Shown here: positions 23,340-30,347 of the stretch, in pieces
Layout of the letters: every line of letters begins with the position of its first letter
How positions within the stretch are numbered: position 1 is the first letter of the stretch
Origin: an uncultured Verrucomicrobiota bacterium
GTDB lineage: Bacteria; Verrucomicrobiota; Verrucomicrobiia; Verrucomicrobiales; Verrucomicrobiaceae
Length of the DNA: 34,200 nt
Assembly: GCA_903854655.1 (NCBI GenBank)
Contig: CAINXC010000422.1
Location: 1 to 34,200 of the forward strand
Direction: 5' to 3'
The notes under the pieces: generated by a model
Seen by the model: only the letters and a program-made list of their open reading frames with translations
Database searches by the model: none
Told to the model about the DNA's origin: nothing
Program-made: the position numbers and the translations under genes

Positions 23340-24425
23340 ATGAAAAGCATCCGCCCCGCGCTTCTTGCCCTTCTGGCTCTCGTGTCCGCCTCCGCATTTG
23401 CTGCGCTGCCGAACCCGCTGCCCAAAGCGCCGCAGCCTGTCGATGCTATTTTGCAGCTCCAGATTTTCCTGGATGGCCAGCTCTTCGGACCGGGCAAGCT
23501 CGACGGCCGGCCGGGCGAGTTCACGACCAAGGCCCTGAAGCGCTACCAGCGGGCGCATGGCCTGCCCGAAACCGAGCTGGACTCGCAAACGCTGGACCTC
23601 TCCAGTGTCACGCAGATTTACACGAGCTACACCATCCGCGAGGAGGACCTCAAATTCGTGGGCGACTCCCCGACCAAACCTGCCGAGCAGAGCAAGAAGA
23701 AGTACCTCCCCTACGGCTCGCTGGAGGAATTCTTGACGGAGCGGTTCCACTGCGCGGATGAGCTGATCGAGTTCATCAACCGCCCCAAGAAGCTGGACAC
23801 CCTGAAGGCCGGTGACGTGGTCAAGGTGCCCAATGTGCAGCCCTTCCTCATCGAAGAGCTGACCCCCATCGGCGGCCTGCCCGAGGTGCCGGAATTCAAG
23901 ACCCGCATCGTCCACATCGACACGAAGGAGAAGATGCTCGACGTGTTCGACGGCGACAAGCTGCTCGCCAGCCTGCCGATCACGCCCGGCAGCGGCCCTC
24001 TCGCCACGCCGCCCGGCACCTGGCGCATCCTTGGCATCGCCGAAATGCCGACCTTCCGCTGGGACAAGAGCGTTCTCGAATACGGGGTGCGGAGCAAAGA
24101 TTTTTATGAGCTGCCAATTGGCCCCAGAAACCCGGTGGGCGTGATGTGGATCGGCCTGAACCGCCCCGGCATCGGCATTCATGGCACGAACCGGCCGCAG
24201 ACCATTGGCCGCAGCGCCAGCCACGGCTGCATGCGCACGGCAAACTGGGATGTGGTGCGGCTGTCGAAGATCATCACCAAAGGCATGACCGTTGTGATTG
24301 AGGGCCCGCCGCCGGAGCGACGGGCGGAGATCGTGGAGAACGCCCCCAAAGCCCTGCCTGCGCCTGACAGCCCGGCGCCAGAAAAGCACAGGGGCGTGTT
24401 TGGGTGGCTCTTCGGGAAGCACTGA
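23340..24425 (+). CDS. L,D-transpeptidase (YkuD) with peptidoglycan-binding and LysM-like regions
   Basis: A 361-residue exported enzyme likely to form 3-3 cross-links in peptidoglycan or attach proteins to it. Signal peptide MKSIRPALLALLALVSASAFA. Residues about 33-90 resemble a peptidoglycan-binding type 1 fold (LQIFLDGQLFGPGKLDGRPG, TTKALKRYQRAHGLPET). Residues 122-168 resemble a LysM-like segment (DELIEFINRPKKLDTLKAGDVVKVPN). The YkuD catalytic domain covers about 187-325, with GIGIHGTNRP (His281) and the active-site motif SASHGCMRTANWDVV (His295, Cys297). The tail after 330 is proline-rich and ends GWLFGKH. The ATG at 23340 starts the signal peptide. Only two bases separate its stop from the next ATG, so it leads an operon with the SGNH-type hydrolase and a small secreted protein. 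Confidence 0.92.
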   Translation: MKSIRPALLALLALVSASAFAALPNPLPKAPQPVDAILQLQIFLDGQLFGPGKLDGRPGEFTTKALKRYQRAHGLPETELDSQTLDLSSVTQIYTSYTIREEDLKFVGDSPTKPAEQSKKKYLPYGSLEEFLTERFHCADELIEFINRPKKLDTLKAGDVVKVPNVQPFLIEELTPIGGLPEVPEFKTRIVHIDTKEKMLDVFDGDKLLASLPITPGSGPLATPPGTWRILGIAEMPTFRWDKSVLEYGVRSKDFYELPIGPRNPVGVMWIGLNRPGIGIHGTNRPQTIGRSASHGCMRTANWDVVRLSKIITKGMTVVIEGPPPERRAEIVENAPKALPAPDSPAPEKHRGVFGWLFGKH

Positions 24426-24427
24426 CC

Positions 24428-26446
24428 ATGAGCAACCGCCGCCGGCCCTATCTGACCGCAGGGCTTCTGCTGCTGCGATTCACAGCGACTCACGCGGAAA
24501 CGCAGGAACTGGAAGACCGCTCCGGCCTGCGTTGCATCAGCGGCAAGCCCTTCCCGGTGCCCGACGGCAGCCAGGTTCTGGCCGCGTGTGACTTCGAGGC
24601 CGATGGCAAACTGCCGCCCGGCTGGGGCCAGGGAAAAGGCGAGTTCGTGGCGGCAAAGGACAGCCCCCAAGGCAAAGCCTTCTTCCGCATGCCCGCGAAA
24701 AAGAGCGCCGGCCTGCGCAGCCCGGTCATCACGGCCCGGCCGGGGGCTCCCTGTTTCCTGTCCTTCTGGATCAACGCCGCCCAGGATCCCTGGACCGCCA
24801 TCTCCTTCACCTCGGACGAGCGGGAGCCAAGCTTCACCACCGTCCACAGTCCGTTTTTCTACTCCGATTTTCCTCTCGATACCAAGGGCCGGTGGCGGCA
24901 GGAAGGCTTCTACTTTGTGATGCCGCCGCAGTGCAAGACGCTCCAAATCAGCATGAATCCCAAGGAGGACGGAGCGGAGGGGCAGTTCATCTGCCTTGAC
25001 GACGTTCGCTTGCGCACGGCAAGCGAGGCTGAGATGTCGGCAGCCTATGAGGCTGAACGGGCGCACCTTCCGCCCTATGATCTCACCTCGCGCCTTGGCG
25101 ATGGCAAGAATCTCGCCCTCTCGGTGGCGAAATGGGAAGGTCGGGCAGGCATTCCCGGCAAGCCCTTCGTCATCTGGGCGCTGGGATCGAGCTACACCGA
25201 CAGACAGGGCGATGGGTACGAGCTGATCCAGGCGATCCGCCACCGCTTCCCCAACGCGCCGCCGATCATCTACCGCAAGCACGGCGGCCCCGGCACGCCG
25301 TGGGAGTACGTTTACCCTTGGATCAAGCAGTTCGTCGCCGCTGAACAGCCGGACCTGATATTCACCTACACCAGCGGCACCCTGGAAGGGCTCGACGCCC
25401 TCTTGACGGAGGTCCGTCGCCGCACCACCGCCGAGGTGATTGTGCCCTCGCTTCACTTCAAACCGCCGGGCGACATCACCCCCGAGAACATTGCTCACGG
25501 CGCCGGCGTTGACTGGGCGAAGGCGCGTGAGATCTGTGAAAAACACGGTGCTGAGTATGTCGAGAACCGCCGCGAAATGGCGGACTACATCGCGCACGCC
25601 AAGCTGGACATGGAGGACCTCCTGGTGGACCACAATCATCAGAACAAGCACGGGCTCATTCGTATCTGGGACAATGTCAGCCGCCACCTCGCCAAGTCCG
25701 ATCAGTCTGCGTACACCCCCGAGTCACGGGAGCGGCGCATCGCCGTGGCACCGCCCACAAAAACCGCCAGCGAGCAGGTTAGCCTCGCCGGCCCCTGGAC
25801 CACCACCGCAGGCTCGATTCACAGCAGCTCGGCAGGGGCTTCATTGAAGGTCACTTTCGTCGGCACTCAGATCGATGTGATCGGTATAAAAAGGCCCGGC
25901 GGCGGCACGGTCAAGGTGCTCATCGATGGCATTCCGGCCGGTCAGGCACCGGTGTTCTTGATGGACTACATCAAGCCCGACAAAAAGATCTGGCGCATCC
26001 CGCACGCCGTTGATCTGAGCGCCAGCCCCGTGCCGCAGACCTGGACGCTGACCATGACCAGCGACACCGGCGACTATCGCCTTGAAGGCGGCGCCACCGG
26101 CCCCGACGGCACGGGCAATCTCGCGCAGCCCTTCCTCAGCCCCTCGGGCCAGATCGGCCTCGATCCCAAGTTTTGGCGGCAGGGCCGGGTCGAGAAGAAA
26201 GGCCAGCCCGTCGATTACGGTGCGGCCAAAGGCGACAGCTTCATCTTCGATGTCTTCCGCAGCGCCGTGGGCGAGCTGAGTTTCAACGAGCCCGAGCCCG
26301 CCCCGCTCGCCCCTCTGGTCGAGCCGGTGGTTCGCAACCTCCCCAACCGGCAGCACACACTTGAGCTGGTCACCAAAGGCGATGGCGAGGTGGTCATCGA
26401 AAGCCTGTACGTCTTCCAACCCCCTGAAAAAATGGACGCGCCATGA
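24428..26446 (+). CDS. Secreted SGNH/GDSL-type hydrolase with flanking beta-sandwich domains
   Basis: A 672-residue exported protein: MSNRRRPYLTAGLLLLRFTATHA looks like a signal peptide. Residues about 50-200 form a beta-sandwich (LAACDFEADGKLPPGW, CLDDVRL). The SGNH-like hydrolase covers about 245-420: the block I nucleophile region is WALGSSYTDRQ (Ser254 or Ser255) and the catalytic pair region is DHNHQNKHG (Asp401, His402/His404). A C-terminal beta region (about 440-660) includes TFVGTQIDVIGIKRPGGGTVKVL. Typical SGNH blocks II and III are not clear, so this is a divergent member. Likely role: removal of acyl groups from a cell-wall or environmental polysaccharide. It sits two bases after the L,D-transpeptidase and overlaps the next gene by ATGA, which suggests coupled synthesis and a role in envelope modification. 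Confidence 0.75.
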   Translation: MSNRRRPYLTAGLLLLRFTATHAETQELEDRSGLRCISGKPFPVPDGSQVLAACDFEADGKLPPGWGQGKGEFVAAKDSPQGKAFFRMPAKKSAGLRSPVITARPGAPCFLSFWINAAQDPWTAISFTSDEREPSFTTVHSPFFYSDFPLDTKGRWRQEGFYFVMPPQCKTLQISMNPKEDGAEGQFICLDDVRLRTASEAEMSAAYEAERAHLPPYDLTSRLGDGKNLALSVAKWEGRAGIPGKPFVIWALGSSYTDRQGDGYELIQAIRHRFPNAPPIIYRKHGGPGTPWEYVYPWIKQFVAAEQPDLIFTYTSGTLEGLDALLTEVRRRTTAEVIVPSLHFKPPGDITPENIAHGAGVDWAKAREICEKHGAEYVENRREMADYIAHAKLDMEDLLVDHNHQNKHGLIRIWDNVSRHLAKSDQSAYTPESRERRIAVAPPTKTASEQVSLAGPWTTTAGSIHSSSAGASLKVTFVGTQIDVIGIKRPGGGTVKVLIDGIPAGQAPVFLMDYIKPDKKIWRIPHAVDLSASPVPQTWTLTMTSDTGDYRLEGGATGPDGTGNLAQPFLSPSGQIGLDPKFWRQGRVEKKGQPVDYGAAKGDSFIFDVFRSAVGELSFNEPEPAPLAPLVEPVVRNLPNRQHTLELVTKGDGEVVIESLYVFQPPEKMDAP

Positions 26447-26949
26447 AAGCGGTTCTTCTGTCCCTTTGCGTTTGCACATTTGCCGCCGCAGGCGCGCTGG
26501 CGTTGCATGCCCAGGATTTCCCCCAGCAGGAGGAAATCAAGCGGTACGAGGAGCTTACCAGGTCGGTCGAGTTGAATGGCACGATTCGCAGCGCCGCCAC
26601 GGCCAAGCCCGGCTGGTACCTCCTGGCGATGGACGGAGAAGACGGGAAGCCGTTTGTAGTGCTGCTGACCCCGGACACCAAGTTTTATGAGCACTATCAG
26701 CCTCTGGACGCAGACCAGGGTTACGCCAAAACTGTGGTAGGTCAGAAAGTGCGTCTCATCCACAAGCCGGCATTCGACGAAGCCTTGCACCGCATCTGGG
26801 CCAGCGACGTCATGTACGTGAAGGATTGGAACGAGCATCCCCCCGCCCCTCCCAAACCCAACGCCTCAAAGATCTCGAACGATGGCGCCAAGGCCTTGAA
26901 GGCATTGCAGAACCTGGTGCCCAACCGGGGGATTCCCCTCACCAAGTAG
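26443..26949 (+). CDS. Small secreted protein of unknown function
   Basis: A 168-residue protein with signal peptide MKAVLLSLCVCTFAAAGALALHA. The mature protein has a short charged helix (PQQEEIKRYEELTRSV), then a beta-rich core (ELNGTIRSAATAKPGWYLLAMD, KPFVVLLTPDTKFYEHYQPL, VGQKVRLIHKPAF), which suggests a small OB-like barrel of the kind seen in DUF5666-like proteins. The tail is rich in Pro and Lys. I do not recognise a named family. Its ATG overlaps the stop of the SGNH-type gene by four bases, making it the third gene of the transpeptidase operon. It may be an accessory to the hydrolase; this is inferred from position only. Confidence 0.62.
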   Translation: MKAVLLSLCVCTFAAAGALALHAQDFPQQEEIKRYEELTRSVELNGTIRSAATAKPGWYLLAMDGEDGKPFVVLLTPDTKFYEHYQPLDADQGYAKTVVGQKVRLIHKPAFDEALHRIWASDVMYVKDWNEHPPAPPKPNASKISNDGAKALKALQNLVPNRGIPLTK

Positions 26950-27094
26950 AACCTGCCGAAAAGGAGTCGGTCCGCATGGCGCGGCATTGCTCCACGCCGT
27001 CTCGGATGAATGGGGAAAACTCAGCCTCGCAACGGTACTGAGGACCTCATTGCCATTCCCGTTGACATCATATCTCCAGTGCAGACGCTGCGTG

Positions 27095-28162
27095 ATGCTC
27101 AAGACCTGCTCTCCATCTTCTCGTGTTTGGTCCTCGCTCGCCATCGGTCTTATCGCCCTGGGCGCCGTCGCGGCGCGGGCTGCTGACAAGGAGGCGCAGA
27201 ACCCTGCCGGGGAAGGTGACGGCATCATCACCGTGGGTCCCGACTACAAGATTGACCCTGATCTCACGGACCGTGGCAACCCCAAGGGCAAGTCCTTTGT
27301 GTTCTCGATGCCTCTGGCGGCCAGCAAGATCTTCAAAGGCGACGACAAGACCCTCGACACCGCCAGGAAGCCTGTGCGGGTGGAGCGCAAGATCACGGTG
27401 TACGTGCCCGCCGCCTACAAAGACGGCACGAAGGCTCCGGTTCTCATCATTCATGACGGCCCTGGTCCGCTCAGCAAGGTGAGCAACGCCCTGGACAACC
27501 TGACCATTTCCAAAGACCCCAATCGCAGCCTGCCCGCCTTCATCGCCGTGGCGGTCGAAAACGGCGGCAACGACGGCAAGAAGAGCGAGCGCGGCCTGGA
27601 GTATGATACCATGTCCGATCGCCTTGCGCGGTTCATTCACGATGAAGTCCTGCCCGCAGTGCTGAGCAACGCGGACATCAAGGCCGCCTACCCCGGCATT
27701 GCCTTCACGGACAATCCCTGGGGCCGGGGCGTGATCGGTTGCAGTTCCGGCGGCGCGGCGGCCTTGTCGATGGGCTGGTTCCGGCCCGATTGGTTCCGTC
27801 GCATCATCGCCTATTCCGGCACCTTCGTCGCCCAGCAGGATGACGACGCGCCCGAGCAGGCCAAGTACCCTCATGGTGCCTGGGATTATCATTCCGAGTT
27901 GAAGCTGATCGAGAACAGCGAGGTGAAGCCCCTGCGCATCTTCACGCATGTGTCTGAGAAGGACAATCACGCCACCGATGCCGAAGAGACCTTTCACAAC
28001 TGGCCGATGGCAGGCCTGCGCACCGAGGCCGCCCTCAAGGCCAAGGGCTACCACCACCGCTTCGTCTTCAGCCAGGCCACCGGCCACTGTGACAAGCGTG
28101 TGTTTGACCAAACGCTGGCGAACACGCTGGTCTGGGCCTGGCGTGGCTATCACGCCGACTGA
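27095..28162 (+). CDS. Secreted enterochelin-esterase-like alpha/beta hydrolase
   Basis: A 355-residue exported protein: signal region MLKTCSPSSRVWSSLAIGLIALGAVAARA. The hydrolase resembles the Fes/IroE/esterase-D group: a beta strand RKITVYVPAAYKDGTKAPVLIIHDG (split here over 99-122), the nucleophile elbow GVIGCSSGGAAAL (Ser217), probable acid Asp290 or Asp295 in SEKDNHATDAEE, and base His331 in ATGHCDKRVF. The HNW motif at 301-303 is typical of this group. In PVC bacteria such proteins are often carbohydrate esterases rather than siderophore esterases, and no siderophore genes are nearby. ATG 27095 gives the signal peptide; GTG 27092 is adjacent and possible. It stands 145 bases after the transpeptidase operon and may have its own promoter. 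It converges on the dGTPase-like gene. Confidence 0.82.
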   Translation: MLKTCSPSSRVWSSLAIGLIALGAVAARAADKEAQNPAGEGDGIITVGPDYKIDPDLTDRGNPKGKSFVFSMPLAASKIFKGDDKTLDTARKPVRVERKITVYVPAAYKDGTKAPVLIIHDGPGPLSKVSNALDNLTISKDPNRSLPAFIAVAVENGGNDGKKSERGLEYDTMSDRLARFIHDEVLPAVLSNADIKAAYPGIAFTDNPWGRGVIGCSSGGAAALSMGWFRPDWFRRIIAYSGTFVAQQDDDAPEQAKYPHGAWDYHSELKLIENSEVKPLRIFTHVSEKDNHATDAEETFHNWPMAGLRTEAALKAKGYHHRFVFSQATGHCDKRVFDQTLANTLVWAWRGYHAD

Positions 28163-28182
28163 TCTGAACGGCTGGTGAAATC

Positions 28183-28201
28183 GAGCCTGCCAAAGCAGCT
28201 C
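28183..28201. terminator. Small hairpin between two convergent genes
   Basis: GAG-C-CTGC, loop CAAA, GCAG-CTC: seven base pairs with one bulged C, between the stops of the esterase (28162) and the dGTPase-like gene (28204). It is followed only by short AT-rich tails on either strand, so it is at best a weak bidirectional terminator. Confidence 0.3.
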
Positions 28202-28203
28202 AA

Positions 28204-29469
28204 TCACACCAAATCCGTGATCGAGCCGAACTGCGCGTCGAACAAGCGACGGTAGGTGCGGAAGGCGAAGCTGTCGGTCATGTTGGCGATCCAGTCGCAG
28301 ACCAGGCGGGCACGGAGGCGCTTGTCCGGCGCCTGGGTGATCTGGCGCTCCACCTCAGGCGGCAGCAGGTGCAGTCCCTTGCCTTCGTTCTCGATGTACT
28401 GCTCCTGAAGCACCGTGAAAAGGCGGTTCAAAATGAAACCGGCCTTGTGATCCATCTGCTGAAGATTGGGAGTGAGGAACACAAGATCGAGGGCGATCTT
28501 CTTGTTCACCTCGGTCTGGGCGCGAATGGTGGGATCAATTTCCAGCGCGAAGGAGTGACGGCGGGTGCTGGGGCTGAGGAAATTGCTCGCCGGCACCAGC
28601 TTGCCGGCGCGGATGCACGTGCCTATCAGCTTGTTGAGCCGCGGGTCCACCCGGTTCTTGCGGATGGTCTCGCACAGGTACCTGACGTGTTCCGCGCTGA
28701 TGGCGTCAAGAGTCTGGTTCGAGGCCCAGCGTTCGAGGCTCTGAAGGTTGATGAAGCCGGCGCGGATGCCGTCGGCCACATCGTTGATGGAATAGGCGGT
28801 GTCGTCTGCCCAGTCCATGACCTGGCACTCGATGCTGCGAAAGCCGTTCCGCACCTTGCCGGGGATGAGCTCGGCGGGGAAGGCGTTGTGCCCCATGGTG
28901 AAATCGAGCACGCGCTCCTGCTCGTCGTACAGGTAGTGGTTTTTGGCCTTTGGCGTCTCCGCGTGCAGGGTCTTGTATTTGAGCACGCTGTCGAGCAACG
29001 CCCGCGTGGGGTTCATGCCGTCGCGACCTTCGCTGAAGATGGTCTCGGTGAGGATGCGCAGCGTCTGAGCATTGCCTTCGAAGCCGCCATAGGGCTGCAT
29101 CACCTGATGCAGCACCCGCTCCCCGGTGTGGCCGAAGGGCGGGTGCCCGAGGTCATGGGCAAGGCAGGTGCTTTCGACCAGATCGGGATCAATGAAGCAG
29201 CCGTCGTCCAGCAGATCGCTCTGCTGCAGATAACCGCAGATGCTGCGGCCAATCTGGGCGACCTCGATGGAGTGGGTCAGGCGGGTGCGGTAGAAATCGT
29301 ATTCGCCGGAGAGAAAGACCTGTGTTTTGTTCTGCAGGCGGCGGAACGCCGAGCTGTGGATGATGCGGTCGCGGTCGATTTGGAAGGCGTTGCGATACTC
29401 GCCCTCGCTGGCGCGGCGCGGCGCCAGGGTTTCAACGTCGAAGGCGGAGTAGAAGCGGTTGCTGGCCAT
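28204..29469 (-). CDS. dgt: Deoxyguanosinetriphosphate triphosphohydrolase-like HD protein
   Basis: A 421-residue cytoplasmic HD-superfamily enzyme that would remove triphosphate from dGTP or other dNTPs. The N-terminal family block FQIDRDRIIHSSAFRRLQNKTQVF (split over 29-52), the HD ligands His66 in RTRLTHSIEV, His105-Asp106 in CLAHDLGHPPFGHTGE, and a later acidic ligand in MDWADDTAYSIND are all present. The length and the FGHTGE motif fit the 'dGTPase-like type 2' group, in which the preferred nucleotide varies. Three in-frame ATGs compete: 29520, 29484 and 29469. The last gives the usual short N-terminus (MASNRFYSAFD) and is chosen; 29484 adds MAWPT. It is divergent from the sigma factor gene with 69 bases between starts. 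Confidence 0.9.
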   Translation of the reverse strand: MASNRFYSAFDVETLAPRRASEGEYRNAFQIDRDRIIHSSAFRRLQNKTQVFLSGEYDFYRTRLTHSIEVAQIGRSICGYLQQSDLLDDGCFIDPDLVESTCLAHDLGHPPFGHTGERVLHQVMQPYGGFEGNAQTLRILTETIFSEGRDGMNPTRALLDSVLKYKTLHAETPKAKNHYLYDEQERVLDFTMGHNAFPAELIPGKVRNGFRSIECQVMDWADDTAYSINDVADGIRAGFINLQSLERWASNQTLDAISAEHVRYLCETIRKNRVDPRLNKLIGTCIRAGKLVPASNFLSPSTRRHSFALEIDPTIRAQTEVNKKIALDLVFLTPNLQQMDHKAGFILNRLFTVLQEQYIENEGKGLHLLPPEVERQITQAPDKRLRARLVCDWIANMTDSFAFRTYRRLFDAQFGSITDLV

Positions 29470-29538
29470 GGTAGGCCAAGCCATAGCGGGCGGCGGGCGC
29501 TGCTGCAAGCCCGCCCGCACTGTGCTAGGCTTGTCGTG

Positions 29539-30273
29539 ATGTCACAGGATTCCATTGTTCCCGGCGCACGGGAGTTTCATACCACGCGCTGGAGCCGCGT
29601 GCTGGCCGCCCAGGGCGGTGCGGCCTCGACGCAGGCGCGGGCGGCCTTGTCCGGGCTGTGCAAAGATTACTGGTATCCGCTGTATGCCTTCGTGCGCCGG
29701 CGCGGCCATGCGGCGCATGACGCGCAGGACCTGACCCAGGCCTTCTTCGCAACGCTGCTCGAAGCCGGGACGATGCCTGACGACCCGGCGCGCGGCAAGT
29801 TCCGTTCCTATCTGCTCGGCGCGCTGAAGCATTTCCTCGTCAACGAATGGCATCGCGCGCAAACGCAGAAGCGCGGCGGCGGCCAGCCCCTGGTGGAATG
29901 GGACGCGCTGGATGCGGAGTCGCGCTACGCCCTGGAGCCCCTGGATCAGGGCGACGCCGATGCGTGCTACGACCGCCGCTGGGCGCTGGAACTGCTCGCG
30001 CGCGCCATGGAAAAGCTGCGCGCCGAGTTCGTGCCAAAGCACGGTGCGGAGACCTTTGACGCGCTCAAGAGCACCCTGTCCGGTGCGGGGATGCCACGTG
30101 AAGAGCTGGCCGCCAAGCTAGGCCTGAGCGAGGGCGCGCTGAAGGTGGCCGTACACCGCCTGCGCCAGCGCTACCGCGAGGTGCTGCGCGCCGAGATTGC
30201 CGAGACGGTGGGCGACGCGGCTGAGGTGGACGCAGAAATGCGCCACCTCGCCACGGTGTTGCAGGCCTCGTAG
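29539..30273 (+). CDS. ECF-type RNA polymerase sigma factor
   Basis: A 244-residue sigma-70-family factor of the kind found beside Ser/Thr kinases in PVC bacteria. The N-terminus EFHTTRWSRVLAAQ precedes region 2 (about 36-108): YWYPLYAFVRRRGHAAHDAQDL, FFATLLE, RGKFRSYLLGALKHFLVNEWHR. A linker rich in Gly and acidic residues follows, then region 4 (about 185-222) with the helix-turn-helix REELAAKLGLSEGALKVAVHRLRQRYRE. ATG 29539 begins the product; the frame is open far upstream on the antisense of the dgt-like gene, and that stretch is not protein-like. No anti-sigma factor gene is adjacent. Instead, a membrane kinase follows 74 bases downstream, so control may be through phosphorylation or partner binding by that kinase; this is inferred. 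Confidence 0.9.
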   Translation: MSQDSIVPGAREFHTTRWSRVLAAQGGAASTQARAALSGLCKDYWYPLYAFVRRRGHAAHDAQDLTQAFFATLLEAGTMPDDPARGKFRSYLLGALKHFLVNEWHRAQTQKRGGGQPLVEWDALDAESRYALEPLDQGDADACYDRRWALELLARAMEKLRAEFVPKHGAETFDALKSTLSGAGMPREELAAKLGLSEGALKVAVHRLRQRYREVLRAEIAETVGDAAEVDAEMRHLATVLQAS

Positions 30274-30291
30274 CGCCTGATCTGCTATTTC

Positions 30292-30304
30292 TGTAACCTG
30301 TCGC
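30292..30304 (+). promoter_or_regulatory. Shared upstream motif TGTAACCTGTCGC before kinase 1
   Basis: TGTAACCTGTCGC lies 56 bases before the ATG of the first kinase. TGTAAGCTCTCGC lies 52 bases before the ATG of the second. Eleven of 13 bases agree, and the GTAAC core resembles -35 elements recognised by some ECF sigma factors. A matching -10 was not identified. Confidence 0.38.
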
Positions 30305-30319
30305 CGAGAATCTTGATGG

Positions 30320-30325
30320 AAGGAG
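30320..30325 (+). promoter_or_regulatory. Shine-Dalgarno AAGGAG before kinase 1, bearing on the start choice
   Basis: This is the clearest ribosome binding site in the window. It lies 10 bases before an in-frame TTG (30336) and 22 bases before the in-frame ATG (30348). It therefore favours the TTG, whereas alignment with the second kinase (MNTPHTCPQC) favours the ATG (MNISSTCPNC). The difference is four residues. Confidence 0.5.
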
Positions 30326-30347
30326 TGGAAACCCATTGATCCCCCTT

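Noticed and set aside
24179-25687. Open minus-strand frame of 502 codons
   Set aside because: Antisense to the transpeptidase end and the SGNH-type gene; composition typical of a shadow frame.
27062-27067. TTGACA hexamer before the enterochelin-esterase-like gene
   Set aside because: A perfect -35 box by sequence, but no -10-like hexamer lies 15-19 bases downstream, so a promoter cannot be supported.
28369-29538. N-terminal extension of the sigma factor frame by 390 codons
   Set aside because: It is antisense to the dGTPase-like gene and not protein-like; the sigma factor homology begins at the ATG at 29539.
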